DNA from: Clostridia bacterium
Lineage (GTDB): Bacteria; Bacillota; Clostridia; TANB77; CAG-508
Assembly: GCA_017939755.1 (NCBI GenBank)
Contig: JAGBAJ010000063.1
Span: forward strand, 1 to 36,870
Direction: 5' to 3'
Length of the DNA: 36,870 nucleotides
The notes under the pieces were generated by a model. It saw only the letters and a program-made list of their open reading frames with translations. It had not been told where the DNA came from and made no database searches. The translations under genes were made by a program, and so were the position numbers. Below are positions 7,737 through 15,756 of the stretch, in pieces. The stretch's first letter is position 1. Every line of letters starts with the position of its first letter.

Positions 7737-8663
7737 TTAGTCTAAATTTTCTAATATTTTTGGTAACATTTGTTTCTTTCTTGAAACAACATTCTCTAAT
7801 AATGCTGTGTTGTTATCTAGTGTAACACCATAAGCTTTTTCAACTATTCCTGAATCATTTCCTAAAGAAATAATTTTAGAATTTGAGTTAAGTATATCTG
7901 TTGCAGCAAATACATATAAATCTAAGTTTTCTTTTTTGATTTCATCATTTATAGCTGCTTCAAAGTATACTTTGTCTTTAAATACTCCATCAATATCCGC
8001 TGTATTAATTTGAGCTATTTTAAATTTCTTTCCACCTTTTTCAAATAATTTGCTATCTATATTGATAACTTGAGCTGGTGTATAGTCACTTAAGTCTGTT
8101 CCTGCTTTTAATAATGCTGTTCCATATGTTGTTAAATCTACTTCTGCAATTTTAGCTAATTTTTCTGCGATTGGTCTATCTTCTTGTGTAGTTGTTGGTG
8201 ATTTAAATAAAAGTGTATCAGAAACAATAGCACTTAACATCATTAAAGCTATATTTTTTGTAATTGGAACATCGTACTCTTTGTACATTTTATATAATAC
8301 TGTAGCAGTACATCCAACTGGTTCAGCTCTGTAATATAATTGATATGGTGCTACGAAGTTCATTGTGTGGTGGTCAATAACTTTTTTTACAACAGCATTT
8401 TCTATATTTTGGGCGGTTTGTGTTTTTTCGTTATGATCTACTAAGATTACATTTTGACCATCAGCAACATCTGAAACTAATTCTGGAGCAGACATGTTTA
8501 AATAATTTAAAACATACTCTGTTTCTTTATTTATATTTCCAAGGCGAACTGCCTTAGCTTCATTACCTAATTGATTTTCTAAATTTGCCATTACTAATGA
8601 TGACATTATTGAGTCTGTGTCTGGATTTATGTGTCCAAATACTAAAGTTTTGTTTATACTCAT
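7737..8663 (-). CDS. ppaC: Manganese-dependent inorganic pyrophosphatase (family II, DHH)
   Basis: Hydrolyses pyrophosphate to phosphate in the cytoplasm, pulling biosynthetic reactions forward. The N-terminal GHINPDTDS (His11, Asp15, Asp17), LVDHNE (Asp76, His77) and VIDHHTMNF (Asp97-His98-His99) are the metal ligands of family II enzymes. EPVGCTATVLYKMY is also conserved. At 308 residues it is the short form without CBS or DRTGG regulatory domains. The start has an ideal AAAGGAGG site, and a strong sigma-A promoter lies just upstream. It is a single-gene unit on the minus strand. Confidence 0.95.
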   Translation of the reverse strand: MSINKTLVFGHINPDTDSIMSSLVMANLENQLGNEAKAVRLGNINKETEYVLNYLNMSAPELVSDVADGQNVILVDHNEKTQTAQNIENAVVKKVIDHHTMNFVAPYQLYYRAEPVGCTATVLYKMYKEYDVPITKNIALMMLSAIVSDTLLFKSPTTTQEDRPIAEKLAKIAEVDLTTYGTALLKAGTDLSDYTPAQVINIDSKLFEKGGKKFKIAQINTADIDGVFKDKVYFEAAINDEIKKENLDLYVFAATDILNSNSKIISLGNDSGIVEKAYGVTLDNNTALLENVVSRKKQMLPKILENLD

Positions 8664-8696
8664 TTGTATACCTCCTTTATAATAATAACAATTTCT

Positions 8697-8725
8697 ATTA
8701 TACTATGTTTTTCCAAAAAAGTCAA
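8697..8725 (-). promoter_or_regulatory. Sigma-A promoter of ppaC
   Basis: Read on the minus strand, TTGACT (8725-8720) and TATAAT (8702-8697) are separated by exactly 17 bases, about 35 bases before the ppaC start. This is a near-consensus housekeeping promoter. Confidence 0.9.
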
Positions 8726-8748
8726 TAATTTACATAAAGTTGCTATAA

Positions 8749-8867
8749 GGGTATACCTAAAGTGATTTATAACCTTATTATACTATTGTTACTGATTTAT
8801 CGGATCTCACCTTAACTACACATTATACCTTAAATTATTAAGAAGATTTTTTGTTGTGAATGGTAAC
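8749..8867. repeat. Diverged intergenic repeat, second copy
   Basis: Contains GGTATACC, GTGATTTATA, then TCACCTTAACT, ATTATACCTTAAAT and, at the right end, GTGAATGGTAAC. The order matches the element at 2876-2953, with about 40 extra bases in the loop. The match is by eye and partial. Confidence 0.4.
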
Positions 8868-8873
8868 ATGCTA

Positions 8874-9035
8874 TTATAAGAATATTGCAATATTAGTAAA
8901 TACCAATTGTATTATTGCTAAAGCACGAATGACTATAGCACCAATTTTATTGTTGTTATCATGTTGTTCATAATTAGAGCAACTGAGTGAATACATAAAA
9001 ATATAAATTGTTGCAAATAAGATTAAATATTTCAT
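8874..9035 (-). CDS. Small two-segment membrane protein, 53 residues
   Basis: A small open frame on the minus strand has an AAGGAG site about 8 bases before ATG 9035 and ends with TAA at 8876-8874, with TAG in frame next. The product starts MKYLILFATIYIFMYSLSCS, then has a short polar turn rich in Asn, Asp and Lys, then a second hydrophobic stretch ending in IAIFL. It would form a helical hairpin in the membrane. I know no family for it. The fit of ribosome site and membrane-like composition supports translation, but random A/T-rich frames can look hydrophobic. Confidence 0.5.
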   Translation of the reverse strand: MKYLILFATIYIFMYSLSCSNYEQHDNNNKIGAIVIRALAIIQLVFTNIAIFL

Positions 9036-9074
9036 AGTATACTCCTTATAATATAAAATAGTTTGTTTTTGTAG

Positions 9075-9242
9075 TACTATTTAATGGTATAAATTTGAAA
9101 GCTTTGTAATATAGTAATTTTATAGTGAAACAAGGTATTTCAAATTTGATTGTAAATCAAAATTGGAATAGCGAAGCGTCCGAGGTTGAACTTTAAAATT
9201 ACTATATTACAAAGCTATTACTAGATAAACCATTAAATAGTA
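9075..9242. repeat. Long imperfect hairpin element, MITE-like, with CGGACGCTTCGCTA core
   Basis: Outer arms TACTATTTAATGGT (9075-9088) and ACCATTAAATAGTA (9229-9242) are perfect inverted repeats. Inner arms 9100-9122 and 9194-9216 form a 23-bp perfect stem. The central sequence 9169-9185 is, on the minus strand, CCTCGGACGCTTCGCTA; its last 14 bases match those in the hairpin at 33568-33779 with one difference. TTTTTG occurs just outside both ends, which could be a target duplication. No gene is inside it. Confidence 0.65.
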
Positions 9243-9289
9243 ACCTTTTTGTTTGTTTAATAAAAACACATTATATTGAGAATTAACAA

Positions 9290-10519
9290 TTATGACTTAG
9301 TAAATAAGTTTCCAGACTCAACATTTAAGTAAACATTCACATCAAAAAATGAATTTTTATAATTACCAAGCCAGTTTGAGTCATTCCATTCTTGTAGTGT
9401 CAGATAGTTTGATATGGCATATTTCCCAAAGCCGCATATATCAGAGTTGTATTCTTTAGCGGTTTTATATAAATAATTGGACACTTGATTTTGTATATAT
9501 TTTGTAGCAGAGCTCTCAATTAAATTTAGTGATTCCGTGGAATCATACTTTATATGCTCATCTAAAGAGAGCCCACGTCCATCTAAATATATATCGACGG
9601 ATATTAAAGGAGAGTTGTTTACGTACGAAACACTACATTTTGTATCTTTTTCTGACGTTAAAAGTAAGTCAATATATTTTCCACTTTCAAATGGATTAGG
9701 AACAGACATAGTGCACTCATCTAGTTCATTAGTTATCATTACATGGCAGATACTATCTAAACCGCTAAGTTCGCCTACTAAAACATCATTTTTAAAAATT
9801 GCGATTCCAAAGTTGTCAATAACGTCGCTATCTGTTATAGGATTTTCACCAGCCGTATTATCATAATTTAATTTTGCATTACTATTTGTTCCACTTTCAG
9901 TTGATACAGCACCTAAAATTGCATATGGTTCACAAGATGTGTCTTTCATCTTAGAGTAAAATTTTGCCAAAGATATATTTATAGTATAACCTGTATATTT
10001 TGCAGATTGTAGTGTTGATTCGTAAAATCTGGCAACGAAAATTTCTAAAGAGGGTTTTACATTATTTAAGTAATCCTTTGCTGAACACTTTGAAATAATA
10101 ACACTACAATCGTTACGCAGTTCAACGTTATTCAATAGAGTATCTATATATTCAGCAATACCATATGTTGCAAGTTTTTCTGAAATAACCAATACTTGGC
10201 AATTAGATAAGTTGGTCTGTTTACTTATGTGGTTATTAATTAAAGAAATTCCAGAGTTTATACTAGAGCATTTTACAGTTGTTATATTTGTTTGTTTTGA
10301 TTGAGATGAGCTACTAGATGATTCTCCGCCAGATGAATTATTTCCTTCGGTTGCTATTTGTATTGTAAGCTCTAGCTCATTAGACTCTGCAAGGTCAAGT
10401 CCAATAGCTACAACATATGCATTCTCTTCTATACCAGTAGCATCATAACAACCTGTAAGACTAAAAGTAAAAGTAGTTAGTATACATAAAACGATAATTT
10501 TTTTTAATATTTTTCTCAT
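9290..10519 (-). CDS. gerAC: Spore germination lipoprotein GerAC
   Basis: The C subunit of a GerA-type nutrient germinant receptor, anchored as a lipoprotein on the outer face of the spore inner membrane. The signal peptide ends in the lipobox LTGC (Cys24 from this start). YDATGIEENAYVVAIGLDL matches the conserved N-terminal block of the GerAC/GerBC family. A Ser-rich run (SSGGESSSSSSQSKQ) is inserted soon after, at about residue 60. I choose ATG 10519, because AAGGA lies six bases upstream and the ATGA overlap with the gerAB stop is the classic four-base coupling; the ATG at 10525 sits too close to the ribosome site. It is the last gene of the operon. Confidence 0.93.
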   Translation of the reverse strand: MRKILKKIIVLCILTTFTFSLTGCYDATGIEENAYVVAIGLDLAESNELELTIQIATEGNNSSGGESSSSSSQSKQTNITTVKCSSINSGISLINNHISKQTNLSNCQVLVISEKLATYGIAEYIDTLLNNVELRNDCSVIISKCSAKDYLNNVKPSLEIFVARFYESTLQSAKYTGYTINISLAKFYSKMKDTSCEPYAILGAVSTESGTNSNAKLNYDNTAGENPITDSDVIDNFGIAIFKNDVLVGELSGLDSICHVMITNELDECTMSVPNPFESGKYIDLLLTSEKDTKCSVSYVNNSPLISVDIYLDGRGLSLDEHIKYDSTESLNLIESSATKYIQNQVSNYLYKTAKEYNSDICGFGKYAISNYLTLQEWNDSNWLGNYKNSFFDVNVYLNVESGNLFTKS

Positions 10520-11643
10520 AGACATTCCTTTCGATTTAATATAGATTGCTTTGAACGAGATGACGAAAGCTTCTGTTTAATATTTGCTATAAGTAGCAAT
10601 AGAGGATCTGCAACAAATACAAATGCCAAAATTATATACTGTATAATATACTCAAAGGATCTACCGAAATCTGTAAAATTTTGTAATAGCACGGCAGCAC
10701 CTAATATAATTGTGCAAATACAATAATTTGATGAATCAATTTCCTTAAGATTTAGTGTTTTCTTTAATATAAAAAGAGCAAAAGAAAACGTAGTACTTAT
10801 ATAGGCTATAATTGATAAAATCCAAACTAGTACAAATAGGGTATTTATACCATGAATTAAATTTCCATGTCTCATGAACATTGTAAGAACATATAAAAGC
10901 ATAGACTCATTTGTATCTATAATAAATGAGAACACTAGTAGTAAACAAAATGTACTTAGAAAAAGGAAAAATCCAGATATACCAAGTGAGAATAATGCAA
11001 TTTTTCTAAGATTTGTATTTTTATCCATAAGCGTAGGTAAGAAAAATATATACCCAAGACCAGATAGTGCAAATATATTCATGGTACCTTGTATAAATGT
11101 TTTATCTAAGCCATAACCAAATATAGGTGTAAGTCTTTGTATTTGAAAATCACTAGCAGGTGAAAATAGTAAAATAATAAGTCCAATAGTTGCAAGCGGA
11201 AAAATAAACAAAGTTACTTTTGCTATGGGTTTTATTCCAAATTTGTTGGAAATGGAAGCTGCTACTATGAAAAACAGCATTACAAATATAATAGGAGAAT
11301 GCTCAAAGTATATAGTTTTTAGCGTAGTAGTAAAATTCTTAAGAATTAGAAGAATAATTGCCATAAAAATTAGAATGTGTATAGTTCCTATAATATATTG
11401 CAATGGTTTACCACCAAGATATTGAGATATATCTAAAATATCTTTCCCATTAAAAGAGCATAAAAGTTTTGTTATGATTAATACAAAAATTAGAGCAAGA
11501 AAGATAATATAAATGGTGTTTAACCATGCAGAGCTACCAGTAGATGAAATAATGTCTTTTGGAAGATTTAAAATTATTTTATTTGCCATAATTAGGGAAA
11601 GAATGGCAATAGTTTCGATAGTTCCTAGCTTTGGCGAATCCAT
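10516..11643 (-). CDS. gerAB: Spore germination permease-like protein GerAB
   Basis: The B subunit of the germinant receptor. It is a 375-residue integral membrane protein of the amino-acid/polyamine/organocation transporter superfamily, thought to bind the germinant in the spore inner membrane. About ten hydrophobic segments can be counted. The N-terminal LGTIETIAILSLIMANKIIL and the later ILDISQYLGGKPLQYIIGTIH are typical of the family. Its ATG shares one base with the gerAA stop (TAATG), and the GGAGG ribosome site lies inside the last codons of gerAA, so translation is coupled. The germinant cannot be predicted from sequence. Confidence 0.93.
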   Translation of the reverse strand: MDSPKLGTIETIAILSLIMANKIILNLPKDIISSTGSSAWLNTIYIIFLALIFVLIITKLLCSFNGKDILDISQYLGGKPLQYIIGTIHILIFMAIILLILKNFTTTLKTIYFEHSPIIFVMLFFIVAASISNKFGIKPIAKVTLFIFPLATIGLIILLFSPASDFQIQRLTPIFGYGLDKTFIQGTMNIFALSGLGYIFFLPTLMDKNTNLRKIALFSLGISGFFLFLSTFCLLLVFSFIIDTNESMLLYVLTMFMRHGNLIHGINTLFVLVWILSIIAYISTTFSFALFILKKTLNLKEIDSSNYCICTIILGAAVLLQNFTDFGRSFEYIIQYIILAFVFVADPLLLLIANIKQKLSSSRSKQSILNRKECL

Positions 11644-13382
11644 TATTTATACCTCCATTTCATGCTAATTTTTCCTTCAGAATATTTCTTTTGTGGACGA
11701 ACGAAATCTGATTTTCGCTCTCGTTTCCAAATTGGCAAAACAAAGTATGTTGATATACTTCTTTTGTTTATTGGTATTGGGTCTAGGTAATCTGCACCAA
11801 AAGTCTTTAAATTACACATTAGTACCATTTGTACAAATATACCGGCAGCTATTCCTAAAAATCCAGCTAAATAACCTAAAATAATGTATAAAAATCTACA
11901 TATTCTAAATGTAAAATTTAAAGAGAAGTCTGGAATGGCAAAAGAGCATATTCCAGTTATTGCAACAATTATAATTAAAATTGGGCTTACCAAAGAAGCC
12001 GAAACAGCGGCATCTCCAAGTACAATAGCACCAACAATACCAATGGTTGGTCCAAGAGGGGTCGGAACTCTAACACCAGCTTCTCTAATTAGTTCAAATG
12101 ATATTTCCATAAGTAAAATTTCAACTACAATAGGAAATGGTACAGATTCTCTTGAAGCGGCAATTGTAAATAAAAGCTCCGTGGGCAGTAATTCGTGATG
12201 GTAGTTTGTAACAGCAATATACATACCAGGAAGTAATACAGATAGTAGTAACGAAAATAACCTAATTATTTTTCCCAGATTAGCAAATTGGTACTTTAAG
12301 TTAAAATCTGCTGGTGATGACAAGAAATCTACAAATACTCCAGGCAGAACAAGAGCATAGGGACTTCCATTTACTAATATACATACTCGACCATCAAATA
12401 AATAGTTTACAACCTTATCAGGACGCTCTGTAGCAATCATTTGAGGATATATACTATTTGGATTGTCTTGAATGAGCTGCTCTAATTGTCCAGAAGATAT
12501 TAAATAGTCAATATCCAAGTTATTTATTCGGTATTTAACCTCTGCAACTAGTTTTTTGTTTGTTATTCCGTTAATATAACCGATAGATACATTTGTTTTT
12601 GTAATTTTCCCGACTTTTATACTTTCTAAAACTAAATTTTCATTATTAATTAGCCTTCTTAAGATTGATGTATTCGTTCTAAGATTTTCGACAAATGATT
12701 CTTGAGATCCCCTTACAACAACTTCATTAGTAGGAGCTTCAATACTTCTTTGTTTAAATCCTTTTACATCAATATCATACGCTTCTTCTATTGTATCTAT
12801 AAATAAAACACAATCGCCCATATTTACCGCAGAAAAGACATCAGAAAATTCAAGGACCTTTTTTACGCTATTTTGGGGAAGTAAATTATTGTATACAAAA
12901 GTAGTTAGATTAGATTTTGAAATCTTCTTATTTTCGTAATTCTTTATTTTCACATTATTTATGATGTCTTCAGATACTAATTTTTTTTGCTTTCCATCAT
13001 AAGAGTTAGCTTTATTTCGAAGCATTAATGGTGACAAAACAAAGTCATTTATCAAATTAGAATCAACCATACCATCAATAAATATAAGAAAGGCTTTGTA
13101 ACGAACATTTTGCACTAGAACATTAAAATTACGAATAACAATATCTGTGCTTAATTTAGTGTTATAGGCTTTTTCAAGATATTTTTGATTTTCAGATATT
13201 GAAGAATTTATTTTTTTGGTAGTTGAATCTGTGCTATTTGGTTCATTGGAATTTAAATTTGAGTCATTATTTGAATCAGAACTAGAAGAGGAGTCAGAGC
13301 TTGCATTATCATATCTAAATAAATGATGTTTATCATCTGTAAATGTAAATACTTTTTTTAACGATTTAAAGAAATTATTCAT
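11643..13382 (-). CDS. gerAA: Spore germination protein GerAA
   Basis: The A subunit of the GerA receptor, 579 residues from the start chosen here. A soluble N-terminal domain (about 1-370) carries the family blocks DIVIRNFNVLV and YINGITNKKLV. A membrane domain of about five helices follows, with RVPTPLGPTIGIVGAIVLGD, the family's best-conserved stretch. Ahead of the soluble domain is a low-complexity Ser/Asp/Asn stretch (residues about 22-50). An upstream in-frame ATG at 13475 would add an implausible hydrophobic leader and would read through the promoter. ATG 13382 has GAGGT at the right distance and gives the usual MNNFFKSLKK start. First gene of the gerAA-AB-AC operon. Confidence 0.94.
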   Translation of the reverse strand: MNNFFKSLKKVFTFTDDKHHLFRYDNASSDSSSSSDSNNDSNLNSNEPNSTDSTTKKINSSISENQKYLEKAYNTKLSTDIVIRNFNVLVQNVRYKAFLIFIDGMVDSNLINDFVLSPLMLRNKANSYDGKQKKLVSEDIINNVKIKNYENKKISKSNLTTFVYNNLLPQNSVKKVLEFSDVFSAVNMGDCVLFIDTIEEAYDIDVKGFKQRSIEAPTNEVVVRGSQESFVENLRTNTSILRRLINNENLVLESIKVGKITKTNVSIGYINGITNKKLVAEVKYRINNLDIDYLISSGQLEQLIQDNPNSIYPQMIATERPDKVVNYLFDGRVCILVNGSPYALVLPGVFVDFLSSPADFNLKYQFANLGKIIRLFSLLLSVLLPGMYIAVTNYHHELLPTELLFTIAASRESVPFPIVVEILLMEISFELIREAGVRVPTPLGPTIGIVGAIVLGDAAVSASLVSPILIIIVAITGICSFAIPDFSLNFTFRICRFLYIILGYLAGFLGIAAGIFVQMVLMCNLKTFGADYLDPIPINKRSISTYFVLPIWKRERKSDFVRPQKKYSEGKISMKWRYK

Positions 13383-13402
13383 AAATTTTACCTCATTTTT
13401 CC

Positions 13403-13432
13403 TAGTATTTGCAAAAAAAATAAAAATATTCA
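13403..13432 (-). promoter_or_regulatory. Sigma-G-like promoter of the gerA operon
   Basis: On the minus strand, TGAATA (13432-13427) is followed after 17 bases by AATACTA (13409-13403), about 20 bases before the gerAA start. This is one mismatch from the forespore sigma-G consensus (TGMATA, 17-18 bases, CATAMTA). The gerA operon of Bacillus subtilis is known to be sigma-G dependent, so sequence and biology agree. Confidence 0.65.
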
Positions 13433-13505
13433 AAATAAAAATATTGAATATGTATTTAGCGTATGTTAGAATCATACATATAATTAAAAGAAGGGGGAAA
13501 AATAA

Positions 13506-13889
13506 ATGGATAACGAATTTAATAATAATCCAATAAAAGAAAAAAGCAATGGTTTAGCTATTACAGGTATGGTGCTTGGAATTATTTCAATTGTATTATG
13601 TTGGGTTCCTATACTTGGCTTAGTTTTAGCTATAGTTGGTCTAATTTTAGGAGTAAAAGGATTAAAAGAATCAAAAAATTTAAATGGAAAAGGAAAGGGA
13701 ATGGGAATTGCTGGTATATCATGTGGAGCTGTAGGTACAGTATTTAGCGTAATATATCTTATAGTTTGGATATTTACAGTTCTTCTTGTAAAAGAAGTAT
13801 ATGATACTGTAGATAATGAAATAGATTCATATAAGAGCATATATAATTCTAGTTACAATCGTTCAATTGATTATGACTATGATTTTTAA
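13506..13889 (+). CDS. DUF4190-type small membrane protein
   Basis: A 127-residue protein with a polar N-terminus (1-14), then two to three hydrophobic segments (about 16-52 and 68-95). These carry the glycine-rich repeat seen in DUF4190 proteins: LAITGMVLGIISIVL, LAIVGLILGVKGL, GKGMGIAGISCGAVG. The C-terminus is acidic and Tyr-rich (NRSIDYDYDF). The role of the family is unknown. The ribosome site GAAGGGGG lies seven bases upstream, and a TATAAT at 13479-13484 is a likely -10. It is divergent from gerAA and ends at a strong terminator. Confidence 0.8.
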   Translation: MDNEFNNNPIKEKSNGLAITGMVLGIISIVLCWVPILGLVLAIVGLILGVKGLKESKNLNGKGKGMGIAGISCGAVGTVFSVIYLIVWIFTVLLVKEVYDTVDNEIDSYKSIYNSSYNRSIDYDYDF

Positions 13890-13914
13890 TTTAACGGAAT
13901 AAAAAATGAAAAAG

Positions 13915-13946
13915 TTGCGTATATTCAATGTATACGCAATTTTTTT
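13915..13946 (+). terminator. Terminator after the DUF4190 gene
   Basis: TTGCGTATA (13915-13923) pairs with TATACGCAA (13931-13939), followed by seven T. The rest of the 377-base gap before gapA is A/T-rich and holds a short AAAATTCGAATTTT palindrome near 13953 and the gapA promoter, with no convincing gene. Confidence 0.9.
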
Positions 13947-14172
13947 AGTAGTAAAATTCGAATTTTATTTTGAAAATAAAATCTTATATTAATTATTTTT
14001 ACTTTATATTCAACACTAAAAAAAGTTTTATAGTATTTTCTATGACATAAAATTTTTGCTAGATATTGTATGTAAAGGTAAGTCAATAAATGTACAATTA
14101 TATTACAAATAGTCAATATATGTAAAGACATTTCTACAAGAAAAATTATTTTAAAAAAACAAGTTTCTTCTA

Positions 14173-14201
14173 TTGAAATATGGTTTTTTTTGTTATACAA
14201 T
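14173..14201 (+). promoter_or_regulatory. Sigma-A promoter of the glycolytic block (gapA)
   Basis: TTGAAA (14173-14178), 17 bases, TACAAT (14196-14201). The leader to gapA is about 60 bases and contains a small GATGT-TATAA-ACATC hairpin (14235-14249) just before the ribosome site; whether that regulates anything is unknown. No CggR-type repressor gene is present in the window. Confidence 0.65.
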
Positions 14202-14266
14202 GACCTAGATTATAAAAGTAATCAGTTTTTTTTAGATGTTATAAACATCGGATTGGAGGAATTTTA

Positions 14267-15283
14267 ATGTCAGTAAAAGTAGCTATTAATGGGTTTGGAC
14301 GTATAGGACGTCTTGCATTTAGACAAATGTTTGGAGCAGAAGGGTATGAGGTTGTTGCAATTAACGATTTAACAAGTCCTAAAATGTTAGCTCATTTATT
14401 AAAATATGATTCAGCACAAGGTACTTATGCAAAAGCAAGTACAGTATCAGCAGGAGAAGATTCAATAACTGTTGATGGAAAAACAATAAAAATTTATGCA
14501 GAAAAAGATGCTGCAAACTTACCTTGGGGAGATTTAGACGTTGATGTTGTATTAGAGTGTACAGGATTCTACACATCTAAAGAAAAGGCATCAGCACATT
14601 TAAAAGCAGGAGCTAAGAAAGTTGTTATATCAGCTCCAGCTGGAAACGACCTACCAACAATCGTTTATAGCGTTAATGAAAATATATTAACACCAGAAGA
14701 TAAAATAATATCAGCAGCATCATGTACAACAAATTGTTTAGCACCAATGGCAAACACACTTAATAATTATGCAAAAATTCAATCAGGAATTATGTGTACA
14801 GTACATGCTTACACAGGAGACCAAATGTTATTAGATGGTCCACAAAGAAAAGGAAATTTAAGAAGAGCAAGAGCTGCAGCAATAAATATAGTACCAGCAT
14901 CATCAGGTGCTGCTAAAGCAATCGGTTTAGTTATTCCAGAATTAAATGGAAAGTTAATAGGAGCTGCACAAAGGGTTCCAGTAGCAACAGGATCTACAAC
15001 AATATTAACAGCTGTTGTTAAAGGAGAGAATGTAACTGTAGAAGGAATTAACGCAGCAATGAAAGCAGCTGCTAATGATTCCTTTGGATACAACGAAGAA
15101 GAAATAGTTTCATCAGATGTTGTTGGAATGACATATGGTTCACTATTTGATGCAACACAAACAATGGTAACAGATATGGGAAATGGAGAATATCAAGTTC
15201 AAGTTGTATCTTGGTATGATAATGAAAATTCATATACAAGCCAAATGGTTAGAACTATAAAATATTTTGCTGAATTAGCTTAA
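14267..15283 (+). CDS. gapA: Glyceraldehyde-3-phosphate dehydrogenase, type I
   Basis: Oxidises glyceraldehyde 3-phosphate to 1,3-bisphosphoglycerate with NAD, the energy-conserving step of glycolysis. The Rossmann motif NGFGRIGR lies at residues 8-15. The active-site block [12 protein letters not shown] has the catalytic Cys153. [16 protein letters not shown] is the family's C-terminal signature. The length of 338 is normal. GGAGGAATTTT precedes the ATG. It heads a glycolytic block running to eno with the same transcription direction throughout. Confidence 0.97.
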   Translation: MSVKVAINGFGRIGRLAFRQMFGAEGYEVVAINDLTSPKMLAHLLKYDSAQGTYAKASTVSAGEDSITVDGKTIKIYAEKDAANLPWGDLDVDVVLECTGFYTSKEKASAHLKAGAKKVVISAPAGNDLPTIVYSVNENILTPEDKIISAASCTTNCLAPMANTLNNYAKIQSGIMCTVHAYTGDQMLLDGPQRKGNLRRARAAAINIVPASSGAAKAIGLVIPELNGKLIGAAQRVPVATGSTTILTAVVKGENVTVEGINAAMKAAANDSFGYNEEEIVSSDVVGMTYGSLFDATQTMVTDMGNGEYQVQVVSWYDNENSYTSQMVRTIKYFAELA

Positions 15284-15295
15284 TTATAAAGCAAA

Positions 15296-15331
15296 AAAAG
15301 GGGTAGAAAAGCTAATTTCTGCCTCTTTTGA
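15296..15331 (+). terminator. Weak hairpin after gapA, possible attenuator
   Basis: A 14-position stem (15296-15309 with 15316-15329) uses two G-U pairs and a 6-nt loop. The T-run is just the four T of the stem. Because pgk and tpiA lie downstream without an evident new promoter, partial termination or mRNA processing is likelier than a full stop. Confidence 0.5.
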
Positions 15332-15381
15332 ATTATAAGGGAAAATAATAATATCATAGATATAGTATAGGAGGAATAGGT

Positions 15382-15756
15382 ATGAACGAATCATCTGTTG
15401 TAATTTCAAGTATTGAGAATGCAAAAGAATTGGTATATCCAAACACATATTTAAATTTTTTTAAGGCAACGGCTATTTTTCTAGTTATAATATTTGCAAT
15501 ATCTATGATTAAAGGTATTAAAAATAAAAAATATGTAGTTTCTAGTGTTATTGCAGTTATAATGACGATTATTTCATATTTTTCATACAATTACATTCTT
15601 AAAAATATCAATGCAATTAATGGCACAGAGCAGCTAGGTTGCGGATTTCAAATTGCCTGTAGCTACATAGCAATGATAGTAAATGGATTATTGTGCATTG
15701 TAACTATTACTTTTGCAATAAAAGGAAAGAAAAGGGAGGAACTTAAACATGAGTAA
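15382..15756 (+). CDS. Unknown small membrane protein X, between gapA and pgk
   Basis: A 124-residue protein I cannot assign. The N-terminal 25 residues are polar. Three hydrophobic segments follow at about 27-46 ([19 protein letters not shown]), 52-72 and 90-113. The tail [11 protein letters not shown] is basic, as expected for a cytoplasmic end. Two cysteines sit close together in GCGFQIACS. Its GGAGGAATAGGT site is strong, and its last eight bases overlap the start of pgk (ATGAGTAA), so it is translationally coupled to a glycolytic enzyme. That placement argues for a real, co-expressed gene. Confidence 0.75.
   Translation: MNESSVVISSIENAKELVYPNTYLNFFKATAIFLVIIFAISMIKGIKNKKYVVSSVIAVIMTIISYFSYNYILKNINAINGTEQLGCGFQIACSYIAMIVNGLLCIVTITFAIKGKKREELKHE

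Noticed and set aside
11884..12198. Plus-strand 104-residue open frame inside gerAA
   Set aside because: It is antisense to the conserved membrane domain of GerAA, where Gly/Pro/Ala codons keep the other strand open by chance.
13925..14200. Minus-strand 91-residue open frame upstream of gapA
   Set aside because: Composition is what A/T-rich non-coding DNA gives (Ile, Leu, Lys, Phe), it runs into the DUF4190 terminator and overlaps the gapA promoter, and there is no good ribosome site.
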